Shown piece by piece: positions 1 to 6,356 of a DNA stretch of 8,198 bases (positions within the stretch are counted from its first letter, which is position 1; each line of letters begins with the position of its first letter). Source of the stretch: Candidatus Spyradenecus faecavium (GTDB lineage Bacteria; Verrucomicrobiota; Kiritimatiellia; RFP12; DVOR01); the NCBI GenBank assembly GCA_018713405.1, contig DVOR01000089.1:1-8198 (forward strand), read 5' to 3'. Both the position numbers and the translations under genes were made by a program. Below the pieces are notes generated by a model. The model saw only the letters and a program-made list of their open reading frames with translations, was not told the DNA's origin and searched no databases.

Positions 1-201
1 CAGCAGGTCGAGGCGTTGTCTAATGGTGCCGCCATCACCCAGAATACTCTCGGCGGTGAGTGGACGATGGACATCGCGTACGTCGATGGGATGACCTACG
101 ACGAGGTCGGGGACGCCATTGCGGCCCTGCCCGAGCCGACGGCGCTGGCGTTGCTCGCGCTGGGCGTGGCCGGCGTGGCGCTCCGCCGCCGCGTGGCGTA
201 A
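1..201 (+). CDS. PEP-CTERM sorting-signal protein, C-terminal fragment (5' end outside window)
   Basis: The frame is open from base 1 and encodes 66 residues before TAA, so this is the end of a longer gene. A TTG at base 16 could be read as a start, but it has no convincing ribosome site and the frame continues upstream. The last 24 residues have the three parts of a PEP-CTERM signal: Pro-Glu-Pro at visible residues 44-46, a hydrophobic Ala/Leu/Val helix at 47-61, and a basic Arg-Arg-Arg cluster at 62-64, with two residues after it. In known systems such proteins are exported by Sec, then recognised by an exosortase at the inner membrane and delivered to the cell surface or extracellular matrix. 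The visible part before the signal has no recognisable domain. A terminator hairpin follows 18 bases after the stop, so the gene probably belongs to a different transcription unit from the downstream operon. Confident about the sorting tail; the function of the body is unknown. Confidence 0.8.
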   Translation, partial: QQVEALSNGAAITQNTLGGEWTMDIAYVDGMTYDEVGDAIAALPEPTALALLALGVAGVALRRRVA

Positions 202-218
202 GCGGGCCTACTGCGCGC

Positions 219-250
219 AAGCGGCCCCCGGCGACCCCGGGGGCCGTTTC
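219..250 (+). terminator. Rho-independent-type terminator after the PEP-CTERM gene
   Basis: A perfect 10-bp inverted repeat (CGGCCCCCGG at 222-231 and CCGGGGGCCG at 237-246) surrounds a 5-nt loop. It extends by one G-U and two A-U pairs because AAG precedes the left arm and TTT follows the right arm. The T-tract is short (TTTC), but the stem is very GC-rich. It sits 18 bases after the stop codon at 201 and before the promoter at 317, exactly where a transcript end is expected. The symmetry could also let it stop transcription from the other strand. Confidence 0.75.
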
Positions 251-273
251 GTCGACGAGGGAGAGGCTTTCCC

Positions 274-305
274 AAGCCTCCAAGCTTCCAAACCTCCAAG
301 CTTCC
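274..305. repeat. Four-unit 8-nt tandem repeat, AA(G/A)C(C/T)TCC
   Basis: Four head-to-tail octamers are visible: AAGCCTCC (274-281), AAGCTTCC (282-289), AAACCTCC (290-297) and AAGCTTCC (298-305). Every unit fits AA[GA]C[CT]TCC, and units 2 and 4 are identical, giving a 16-nt higher-order period. The array lies between the terminator and the promoter and ends 11 bases before the -35 box. It is non-coding. It could be an intergenic repeat family of the genome, a protein-binding array near the promoter, or slippage-derived filler; the sequence alone does not decide. Confidence 0.75.
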
Positions 306-316
306 GTGAAAAAGGC

Positions 317-345
317 TTGACGTGGGGGGAGGATTGCGGTATGCT
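317..345 (+). promoter_or_regulatory. sigma70-type promoter of the TPR-ExbBD operon
   Basis: TTGACG at 317-322 matches the -35 consensus at 5 of 6 positions. TATGCT at 340-345 matches the -10 consensus at 4 of 6, including the key TA and final T. The spacer is exactly 17 nt. Transcription would begin near 352, giving a leader of about 53 nt before the ATG at 405. That leader contains a small inverted repeat (ACCCG at 361-365, CGGGT at 379-383), which is too weak to call a regulatory element. No other comparably good promoter is seen in the gaps further down, so this one probably drives the whole gene set. The 8-nt tandem repeat lies directly upstream. Confidence 0.7.
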
Positions 346-392
346 TCACAGTGTTGAAATACCCGGAAGGATGAGAGTCGGGTGTGAGACCG

Positions 393-399
393 AAAGGAA
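393..399 (+). promoter_or_regulatory. Shine-Dalgarno site that fixes the start of the large TPR gene
   Basis: AAAGGAA lies 5 nt before the ATG at 405. It favours that start over the in-frame GTG at 384, which would place this purine tract inside the coding sequence, and over the in-frame ATG at 429, which lacks a comparable site. The 405 start also gives a well-formed signal peptide. Confidence 0.65.
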
Positions 400-404
400 C
401 GTCT

Positions 405-3400
405 ATGAGCTTTGACCGAGAGAGCCGGATGTGGGCGCCGCTGTGGCTGATGTGCGCGGCGGTGGTGCTGTTCCCGGCGACCACGTTGGCGGAGGCGGCC
501 CCAGGCTCCCTGGAGGCGGAGATTGAGTACATCGACGCGCTGTCGAACAACGGCTACCCCGACTTCACCGAGGCCGTGATCGAGGCCGCGCAGAAGAAGT
601 GGCCCGACGCCGGCGGCGTCCTCAAGGCCGCGCAGATCCGCGCCCAGCTGAGCGGCGGCAAGCAGGACGAGGTGGCCAAGGAGATCGCCAAGCGCCCCGA
701 CCAGAACTCCCTGGAGACCGGGTTGCTGAAGCTCGAGCTGGCCCGCAGCTACTACGCCTATTCCAAGTTCGCCGAGGCGGACAAGATCTACGCGGACTTC
801 TTCAAGCGCTTCACCAAGGTGCCCGACAGCGCCAAGCGCTCCTACGTCAACGCCGCGCTCACCTACGTCCAGATGCTGAACAAGCTGGACCGCGCGAAGG
901 ATTGCCTGCCCTACTACAAGCTGGCGATGGAGCAGGCCCCCGACGAGGAGATCCAGCTCTTCGTCCGCGCCGACTACCTGAAGGCCCTCCTGGCCCAGGC
1001 CGAGCTCCTCCAGGGCGGCGAGCGCGAGAAGCTCCTGAAGGACGCCGACGCCATCGCCAACCAGATGGTGTGGCGCCAGGACCCCTATTTCGGCGACGCC
1101 ATCAACGGCCTGGCCCACGTCAAGATGCTCCGCGGCGACGTCAAGGGCGCCCAGGAGATGATCAAGAATTACCTCAAGACCCTCATGGACATCCATGAGG
1201 AGTACAAGAAGAACGACCCCGACGGCTCCAAGGGCATCCTGCGCATGAGCCCCCTGCCGCAGTGCCGCTACCTCATCGGCTCCATGCTCTACAAGGAGGC
1301 CCAGGCCGAGATCGCCAAGGACAAGCCCGACGAGGAGCGCATCAAGAACCTCCTCCTGGGCGAGCGCGACCCGAAGACCCGCAAGCGCAACGGCCAGGGC
1401 GCCCTCAACCACCTCGTCAACGTCTACACCAACTATCCCGAGAGCCAGTCCGCGGCCGCCGCCGGCGAGGCGATGAACGCCATCGTCAAGATCATCAAGG
1501 ACCGCTACGACACCGTCGTCAAGTTCTCCACCACCCCCGAGCAGGACGCCAAGGTGCGCCAGGCGCAGTACGTCGAGGCCGACGTGAAGTTCGACTCCGG
1601 CGACTGGAAGGGCGCGGCCGAGGCCTACAGCCGCGTCATCTCGCGCTACGGCCTGAACGCCGAGGCCCTCCCCCGCCTGGGCAAGATGATCCAGTGTTAC
1701 GTGCGCGGCGGCACCCAGGGCTCCACCCTCTCGCCCGACGCCGAGATGAACGCCCGCACCGTGGCCTTGGCCGTCGCCGAGGGCTTCTCCGGCGTGCCCG
1801 ACAGGCGCCTCCGCGACGCCGCCGGCTCCGAGGTCGGCCGCATCGCCGACTTCTTCGGCGAGGTGGGCCTGAAGCAGCTCCAGCGCGAGGTCAACGGCGC
1901 CTTCTTCCGCTACTACCCCAGCCATCCCGACGCCGCGCGCCGCCAGCTCGACAACGCCCAGGTCCTCGCCAAGAGCGAGACCGCCGGCGACGTCGACCAG
2001 GCCATCCGCATCCTCACCGAGATCAAGGACAAGGCCACCGAGCCCTCGCAGTTCGACGTCCGCCGCTCCGCGCTCGCCCAGCTCATCGCCATCCACAGTC
2101 CCTCCGGCGCCCGCCCCGACGTGGTCGCCGAGCTGAAGTGCGCCACCGAGCTGGTCACCCACTTCAAGCAGGCCGCCAAGCCCGGCATCGTCGGCGCCTC
2201 CGCCCAGCTCTCCCTCGCCGCGGCCTACCAGCACGCCGGCGACACCTACCGCAAGGCCAAGAACACCAAGGGCGCCACCCTCACCTACACCCGCGCCGCC
2301 CAGACCTACGAGGAGCTCATCGCGGAGCTCGCGAAGCCCGACAGCCGCTTCGTCACCACCGCGGAGGAGCGCGCGAAGGTCCCGACCTTCGTCTCCCAGG
2401 CCCAGATCTACCGCGGCTACTGCCTGCAGCGCATCCCCGCCACCGGCGACGAGGCCGCCGACAAGGCCCGCCGCGACGAGGCCCTCGCCTGCTACACCGA
2501 CCTGCTCAAGCGCAACCCGAAGGACGCCCTCGCGCCCCACGCCCTCCTCCAGGTCGGCACCATCCTCTCCGGCAACGACGACGTCGCCGGCGCCCGCCGC
2601 GCCCTCGACCAGCTCCGCAAGGAGTTCCCCGAGTCCAAGGAGGCGAAGAACGCCATCCCGATGCTGGCCGCCGCGCTGGCCTCCTCCGGCCGCACCAAGC
2701 AGGCCGCCGAGACCTACGCCGAGATGTTCGGCAACACCGCCGCGTACTCCACCGCGCAGTTCATGGACGCCGCGCGCGCCCTCGACGAGGCCGGGCAGTA
2801 CGGCCTCGCCGTCCAGGCCTGCGACATCGTCCTCAAGAGCGGCGCCGCCGCCTACGAGACCGCCGCCATGCTCCTGCGCACGCGCACCCTCAACAGCGCC
2901 GCGCTCGAGGCCAAGGACGACGCCACCGCCGCCGAGAACGCCACGAAGGCCTACCTCCAGCTCGAGGCCCTCATGGAGAAGTACGGCCGCACCACCGTCG
3001 CCATCGACGCCGAGCTGGCGCTGGTGACCGACGTCGCCCCCACCGTCATCGGCCTGCTCCCCAAGAGCCCCGCCCTCTGCGAGGCCGTCGTCTTCAAGGG
3101 CACCCCGAAGGACGACCGCCCCGCCGACGCCCAGGCCGCCCGAAACGCCCTCATTTCCGAGGTCAAGAACGCCGTCAAGTTCGTCACCGCCCAGCGCAAG
3201 GACTACGTCACCGCCGCGCAGCTCAACCTCGCCGTCGCCCAGGTCGCCGAGAAGGGCTTCGTCGCGGCCCGCGACAACGGCGCCGAGCCCGAGGCCCTGC
3301 GCGAGGCCGCCGGCTCCGCCCTCAACGCCTACACCGTCGCCATGTCGCCCGGCGTCAACCCCGAGACCCGCCAGGTCGTCCCCGTCGACGACCCCGCCGT

Positions 3401-3602
3401 CACCGGCTACGTCCAGGCCGCCTACGTCGGCTACATCCGCCTGGCCGGCGAACGCGCCAGGCTCGGCGCCGACGACGCCGACCGGAAGGCCTTCTTCGGC
3501 GACGTCGTCACCTTCGGCAACGACTACCTCGCCAAGTTCCCCAACGGCAAGGACGCGGGCTACGTCAAGACCCAGGTCCAAATCGCCGCCCAAAACGATT
3601 GA
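405..3602 (+). CDS. Large exported tetratricopeptide-repeat (TPR) protein, 1065 aa
   Basis: The protein starts with a Sec-type signal peptide: Arg residues at 5 and 8, a hydrophobic stretch at about 10-28, and likely cleavage after Thr-Leu-Ala at 29. The Cys at 17 is not preceded by a lipobox small residue, so I do not call it a lipoprotein. The rest is alpha-helical, soluble and Ala-rich, with many degenerate TPR-like helix pairs. The clearest are around residues 110-134, 387-416, and the cluster at about 690-830 (for example the stretch with DEALACYTDLLKRNP, then AAETYAEMF). No catalytic motif is visible. TPR solenoids are protein-protein interaction scaffolds, so a periplasmic scaffold or adaptor role is inferred. 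It is the first gene after the promoter and lies 47 nt upstream of a second exported TPR-like protein, with ExbB/ExbD following, which suggests it serves the same motor complex. Its length is large for a TPR partner of an Exb system. Codon use is strongly C/G-ending, like its neighbours. The product class is secure; the specific role is unknown. Confidence 0.85.
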   Translation: MSFDRESRMWAPLWLMCAAVVLFPATTLAEAAPGSLEAEIEYIDALSNNGYPDFTEAVIEAAQKKWPDAGGVLKAAQIRAQLSGGKQDEVAKEIAKRPDQNSLETGLLKLELARSYYAYSKFAEADKIYADFFKRFTKVPDSAKRSYVNAALTYVQMLNKLDRAKDCLPYYKLAMEQAPDEEIQLFVRADYLKALLAQAELLQGGEREKLLKDADAIANQMVWRQDPYFGDAINGLAHVKMLRGDVKGAQEMIKNYLKTLMDIHEEYKKNDPDGSKGILRMSPLPQCRYLIGSMLYKEAQAEIAKDKPDEERIKNLLLGERDPKTRKRNGQGALNHLVNVYTNYPESQSAAAAGEAMNAIVKIIKDRYDTVVKFSTTPEQDAKVRQAQYVEADVKFDSGDWKGAAEAYSRVISRYGLNAEALPRLGKMIQCYVRGGTQGSTLSPDAEMNARTVALAVAEGFSGVPDRRLRDAAGSEVGRIADFFGEVGLKQLQREVNGAFFRYYPSHPDAARRQLDNAQVLAKSETAGDVDQAIRILTEIKDKATEPSQFDVRRSALAQLIAIHSPSGARPDVVAELKCATELVTHFKQAAKPGIVGASAQLSLAAAYQHAGDTYRKAKNTKGATLTYTRAAQTYEELIAELAKPDSRFVTTAEERAKVPTFVSQAQIYRGYCLQRIPATGDEAADKARRDEALACYTDLLKRNPKDALAPHALLQVGTILSGNDDVAGARRALDQLRKEFPESKEAKNAIPMLAAALASSGRTKQAAETYAEMFGNTAAYSTAQFMDAARALDEAGQYGLAVQACDIVLKSGAAAYETAAMLLRTRTLNSAALEAKDDATAAENATKAYLQLEALMEKYGRTTVAIDAELALVTDVAPTVIGLLPKSPALCEAVVFKGTPKDDRPADAQAARNALISEVKNAVKFVTAQRKDYVTAAQLNLAVAQVAEKGFVAARDNGAEPEALREAAGSALNAYTVAMSPGVNPETRQVVPVDDPAVTGYVQAAYVGYIRLAGERARLGADDADRKAFFGDVVTFGNDYLAKFPNGKDAGYVKTQVQIAAQND

Positions 3603-3649
3603 GGCCTCACACAACGCTCACGGATTTGATACACTAAGGAACAGATGCC

Positions 3650-4468
3650 ATGAATACGCTTCGCAACACGTTCGGCGCCCTGTGCGCGATTCTGCTGGCG
3701 GCCACCGTCGGCGCGGCGGATCTCAAGCCCACCGGCACGGTCTATCTGACCACCGGCGGTTCCTCCGAGGGCACCATCCAGTGGCGCCGCAGTTCCAAGA
3801 CCTACGTCGTCACCACCGGGCGCAGCACCTCCACCTTCTCGGAAGACCAGGTCGAGCGCGTCGACGTCAAGCCCCCCGCCCAGCTCGACGCCCTCGCCAA
3901 GCGCGTCGCCTCCGGCTCCAACCTCTCCGCGGCCGTCAAGTCCCTCGAGGAGATCGCCGACGCTTACGACCACCTGACCTATGACCTCGTCGCCACCCGC
4001 TGGCTCGCCGAGGCCTACCTCAAGCAGGGCAACGCCAAGGAAGCCGTCTCCGCCTGCGAGAAGGTCATCCGCAACCAGCCCGAGGCCGCCTACGCCGGCG
4101 AGATGGCCGTCCCCTACTGGGCGGCCCTCCGCAAGACCAACCAGACCGGCAAGCTCCAGGGCTTGCTCGACAAGGCCATCGCCTCCGGCGACCGCGTCTC
4201 CGCGGCTTCCGCCCTCGTCGCCCGCGGCGACGCCGCCCTCGGCGCCGACGACGCGGCCGCTTCCTCGGCCGCCAACTGCCAGGTCGCCCTCCGCGATGGC
4301 TACCTCCGCGTGATCCTGCTCTACGCCGACCCCGCTTCCGAGGCCTATCCCGAAGCCCTCTACAAGGGCGCCCAGGCCTTCAAGAAGATGGGCCAGTCCA
4401 GCCGTGCCACGCAGCTACTCGACACGCTGAAGGCCGAGTGCCCCAATTCCCCTTGGGCCCGTAAGTAA
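3650..4468 (+). CDS. Exported protein with beta-rich N-terminal domain and TPR-like C-terminus, 272 aa
   Basis: The ATG has AAGGA 9 nt upstream (3636-3640). Residues 1-23 form a signal peptide with Arg at 5, hydrophobic core 8-20, and cleavage probably near Gly-Ala-Ala 21-23. Residues 28-73 look like a small beta-strand domain: alternating Val/Tyr/Thr strands (GTVYLTTGG, GTIQWRR, TYVVTTGR) ending in DQVERVDV. This resembles small SH3/Sm-like barrels that precede TPR regions in PVC-group proteins, but the assignment is mine and not searched. From about residue 79 the protein is helical. A TPR-like unit is clear at 109-140 (WLAEAYLKQGNAKEAVSACE) and another at 236-265 (ALYKGAQAFKKMGQ then RATQLLDTLK). 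No enzymatic motif is seen. It sits 47 nt after the large TPR gene and 36 nt before exbB, so co-transcription is likely. Probably a periplasmic partner of the motor; exact function unknown. Confidence 0.8.
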   Translation: MNTLRNTFGALCAILLAATVGAADLKPTGTVYLTTGGSSEGTIQWRRSSKTYVVTTGRSTSTFSEDQVERVDVKPPAQLDALAKRVASGSNLSAAVKSLEEIADAYDHLTYDLVATRWLAEAYLKQGNAKEAVSACEKVIRNQPEAAYAGEMAVPYWAALRKTNQTGKLQGLLDKAIASGDRVSAASALVARGDAALGADDAAASSAANCQVALRDGYLRVILLYADPASEAYPEALYKGAQAFKKMGQSSRATQLLDTLKAECPNSPWARK

Positions 4469-4504
4469 CCCACCCCCTTTCCCAATCCAACCGAGGAAAC
4501 AACG

Positions 4505-5281
4505 ATGAAGAAGATGATGATGGCTCTGGCGGTCTCCGCCCTCATGTTCGGCGCGGTTTTCACCGCGGGCTCAGTCTACGCGCAGGATGCGGCGGCCCCC
4601 GTCGCCCAGACCGAAGGCGCGAACCAGCAGGGCGAGGCGCCCCAGGAGACGACCTTCTGGATGGTCGTGTTCGGTTCCGGCTGGGTCGGCGTCGTCCTTT
4701 GGGCCGCACTCTTCGCCTCCGGTATCTTCGCGACCTACTTCATCATCGACGGCTTCATCCTCGTCCGTCCCACCAAGATGATGCCCCAGGGCCTCACCGA
4801 CCAGGTCAAGGAGGCGATGGACCAGGGCGACGTCATGCGCGCCATCGAGATTTGCGACAAGGACCCCTCCTCCATGGCCAAGATCCTGAAGGCCGGCTTC
4901 GCCCACGTCGAGGAAGGCTTCGACGTGATCGACGAGGCCATCGGCGCCGCCGCGGACATCGAGATCGAGCAGATGATGCAGCGCCTCAACTGGATCTCCG
5001 TGTGCTCCTCCCTCGCCCCGATGCTCGGCCTGCTTGGCACGGTGCAGGGCATGATTCTGACGTTCGCCACCATCGCCATCCAGGGCGTCGAGATCTCGTC
5101 CCTCTCCATGACGATTTCCCAGGCGCTCTACACGACGGCCGGCGGCCTCGTCGTCGCCATCCCAGCCATCACCTTCTTCTACGCTCTGCGCAACACCGCC
5201 AACCGCCTCGTCCTTCGCATGCAGGTCGTCACCAGCGACCTCATCAAGAACCTGCGCAACGTCGAGGTCGTCGAAGAGTAA
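4505..5281 (+). CDS. exbB: ExbB/TolQ/MotA-family proton-channel motor subunit, 258 aa, with N-terminal signal peptide
   Basis: ExbB-family proteins form a pentamer in the inner membrane around ExbD helices and use proton flow to drive a TonB-type protein. The family signature is clear: three membrane helices at about 60-82, 166-190 and 208-228. The conserved core APMLGLLGTVQGMI (171-184) contains Pro172 and the Gly-Leu-Leu-Gly-Thr turn. Helix 3 has ALYTTAGGLVVAIP (207-220), with the Thr pair near the proton path. The cytoplasmic region between helices 1 and 2 includes the usual helical segment (MDQGDVMRAIEICDKDPSSM, about 105-124). Unlike E. coli ExbB, it carries a cleavable-looking signal peptide (Lys2-Lys3, hydrophobic core, Val-Tyr-Ala at 24-26) and a short Ala/Gln-rich periplasmic linker before helix 1, a layout known in ExbB proteins of other phyla. 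GAGGAAA (4493-4499) sits 5 nt before ATG. It is 75 nt upstream of the first exbD. TolQ or MotA-like are alternative names for the same fold; ExbB is preferred because ExbD and a TonB-like protein follow. Confidence 0.93.
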   Translation: MKKMMMALAVSALMFGAVFTAGSVYAQDAAAPVAQTEGANQQGEAPQETTFWMVVFGSGWVGVVLWAALFASGIFATYFIIDGFILVRPTKMMPQGLTDQVKEAMDQGDVMRAIEICDKDPSSMAKILKAGFAHVEEGFDVIDEAIGAAADIEIEQMMQRLNWISVCSSLAPMLGLLGTVQGMILTFATIAIQGVEISSLSMTISQALYTTAGGLVVAIPAITFFYALRNTANRLVLRMQVVTSDLIKNLRNVEVVEE

Positions 5282-5286
5282 ACGGC

Positions 5287-5338
5287 GGATGCTTGGGGCG
5301 GCGCGCCCCCTGCGCCCGCCCCTCACCCACAGGCATCC
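5287..5338 (+). other. Potential RNA structure between exbB and the first exbD
   Basis: The longest gap in the operon (5282-5356) contains an inner hairpin, GGGGCG at 5295-5300 pairing with CGCCCC at 5304-5309 around a 3-nt loop. It also has an outer inverted repeat, GGATGC at 5287-5292 pairing with GCATCC at 5333-5338, that encloses the hairpin. There is no T-tract, so it is not a normal intrinsic terminator. It could stabilise the upstream message or partly attenuate it, giving more ExbB than ExbD. In a GC-rich gap such pairings can also occur by chance. Confidence 0.35.
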
Positions 5339-5356
5339 ACAACCGGAGGCTCTCCC

Positions 5357-5875
5357 ATGGCCAAGAAGAAAAAGAACTCACGCGAGAATGATGGCGCGTC
5401 CCTTGACATGACGCCGATGATCGACGTCGTCTTCCAGCTCATCATCTTCTTCGTCGTGACCCTGAAGACGGCCGACACCGTCAACCCGGACATCGTGCTG
5501 GAGTACGGCAAGAACGGCCCCGACCTTCGGGAACTCCTCAAGGAAAACCAGGCGACGCCGCCCATCACCATCGAGGTGCGCACCTACACCACCGTGACGG
5601 ACTTCCTCAAGACGGCCTTCGCCAGCCGCGGCGAGCCCGTCCGCACGGGTTGCGTCATCTCCATGAACGGCGCCATCCTCTCCGAGAGGCAGCTGAGCGA
5701 CATCCTCAAGCGCCTCACCGCCCAGCGCGGCACGGGCTTCCCCGTCCTCATCCGCGCGGACAAGGACACCAAGCACGAGGACGTCCGCCGCGTGATGAAC
5801 GTCTGCGCCGTCGCGGGGCTCTGGAAGCTCTCCTTCATCGCGATGGTCGAGCCGGGCGAGGCCCCCAAGAACTAA
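5357..5875 (+). CDS. exbD: ExbD/TolR-family motor subunit, first copy, 172 aa
   Basis: The protein has the standard ExbD plan: a short basic cytoplasmic N-terminus (KKKK at 3-6), one membrane helix and a periplasmic domain. The helix carries the family motif DMTPMIDVVFQLIIFF (17-32). Asp23 matches the protonatable aspartate required for proton coupling in ExbD/TolR. The C-terminal part has the typical ExbD ending, PVLIRADKDTKHEDVRRVM (129-147) followed by Ala-Gly at 153-154. At 172 aa it is longer than the roughly 140 aa usual for ExbD. The extra length lies between the helix and the C-terminal fold, with two Cys at 99 and 150. GGAGG (5345-5349) sits 7 nt before ATG. It is followed after 12 nt by a second exbD, and the two probably act as a heteromeric pair with the upstream ExbB. 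Confidence 0.92.
   Translation: MAKKKKNSRENDGASLDMTPMIDVVFQLIIFFVVTLKTADTVNPDIVLEYGKNGPDLRELLKENQATPPITIEVRTYTTVTDFLKTAFASRGEPVRTGCVISMNGAILSERQLSDILKRLTAQRGTGFPVLIRADKDTKHEDVRRVMNVCAVAGLWKLSFIAMVEPGEAPKN
5405..5457 (+). repeat. 53-bp direct repeat, copy 1, inside first exbD membrane helix
   Basis: Bases 5405-5457 are identical to 5933-5985 in the second exbD. The repeat begins at GACATGACGCC and ends just before the third base of a Val codon (GTG here, GTC in copy 2). It encodes the membrane helix and its proton-carrying Asp. Confidence 0.9.
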
Positions 5876-5887
5876 GGAAGGCGCGTT

Positions 5888-6319
5888 ATGGCAAAAAGCA
5901 AACGGACCAACTCCGGAGACGGCGCCGCGCTCGACATGACGCCGATGATCGACGTCGTCTTCCAGCTCATCATCTTCTTCGTCGTCACCATGCGTCAGGA
6001 GGACATCCTGTCGCACCTTGACGCGATGGCGCCCGCCGGCTCCACCAACACCAATCCCAGCGAGCAGCTCGACCTCATCACCATCGATGTCTACAACCCC
6101 AGGCAGGGCGGCATCGGCCTGATGTTCAACCAGTCGCCCGTCTCCAACCTGGAGCAGCTGGACCGCGCCATCGAGCGCGCCGCCCGCAACAGCAAGGAAT
6201 CCACCGTCATGCTCCGCTGCACCTCGGATTCCCCGCACCGGCTCCTGGTCCAGGCCCTGGATCTGTGCAACAAGCATGGGATGAAGAACTTGGCCATCTT
6301 CACCGTCGAGGTCAAGTAA
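5888..6319 (+). CDS. exbD: ExbD/TolR-family motor subunit, second copy, 143 aa
   Basis: This second ExbD has typical family length. It has a basic N-terminus (KSKR at 3-6) and a helix motif DMTPMIDVVFQLIIFF at 16-31 with Asp22 as the expected proton-binding residue. The periplasmic domain ends in a family-like stretch, TVMLRCTSDSPHRLLVQAL (106-124). The usual acidic residue after the VxLR strand is replaced (Arg-Cys-Thr-Ser-Asp here). Outside the membrane helix it is clearly diverged from the first ExbD, so the two are not redundant copies. A strong ribosome site, AAGGAAGG (5874-5881), overlaps the end of the upstream stop codon, with ATG 12 nt after the first exbD; translational coupling is likely. 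Paired exbD genes behind one exbB are known in Xanthomonas. The Myxococcus motor AglR-AglQ-AglS has the same one-plus-two composition. Confidence 0.92.
   Translation: MAKSKRTNSGDGAALDMTPMIDVVFQLIIFFVVTMRQEDILSHLDAMAPAGSTNTNPSEQLDLITIDVYNPRQGGIGLMFNQSPVSNLEQLDRAIERAARNSKESTVMLRCTSDSPHRLLVQALDLCNKHGMKNLAIFTVEVK
5933..5985 (+). repeat. 53-bp direct repeat, copy 2, inside second exbD membrane helix
   Basis: Identical to 5405-5457 over 53 bases, including all synonymous positions, while flanking sequence on both sides differs. The offset between the copies is 528 bp. Confidence 0.9.
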
Positions 6320-6356
6320 AGGACGGGCGCGAACAAGCCGCTTTGGAGGATTTGCG

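Noticed and set aside
274..305. CRISPR-like array
   Set aside because: The units are contiguous 8-mers without spacers, far too short for CRISPR repeats, and no cas gene is present.
384..404. GTG start at 384 for the large TPR protein
   Set aside because: It would put the AAAGGAA ribosome site inside the gene and add seven residues before an already complete signal peptide. The ATG at 405 fits better.
405..491. Lipoprotein signal in the large TPR protein (Cys17)
   Set aside because: The residue before Cys is Met, and the Cys lies inside the hydrophobic core, so it does not fit a lipobox. A standard cleavage site follows at residues 27-29.
96..3614. 1172-codon open frame on the - strand opposite the large TPR gene
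   Set aside because: Its composition is a Gly/Val/Leu/Asp low-complexity mixture expected from reading C-ending GC-rich codons backwards. It spans the terminator, repeat and promoter, and has no domain or good ribosome site. It is a shadow of the + strand genes.
3606..3635. Possible internal promoter before the second TPR-like gene (CTCACA, 18 nt, TACACT)
   Set aside because: Both boxes match only 4 of 6 positions, and the predicted start near 3642 would fall after the ribosome site at 3636-3640, leaving no usable leader.
1262..3637. 791-codon + strand frame rich in Arg/Pro/Gly overlapping the TPR gene
   Set aside because: Off-frame reading of a high-GC gene; Arg/Pro/Gly composition without any domain. 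The in-frame TPR protein has a signal peptide, ribosome site and repeats.
4505..6319. Zorya-type anti-phage motor (ZorA/ZorB)
   Set aside because: The ExbB-like protein lacks the long cytoplasmic coiled-coil tail of ZorA, and the neighbours are exported TPR proteins, not helicase or nuclease effectors.
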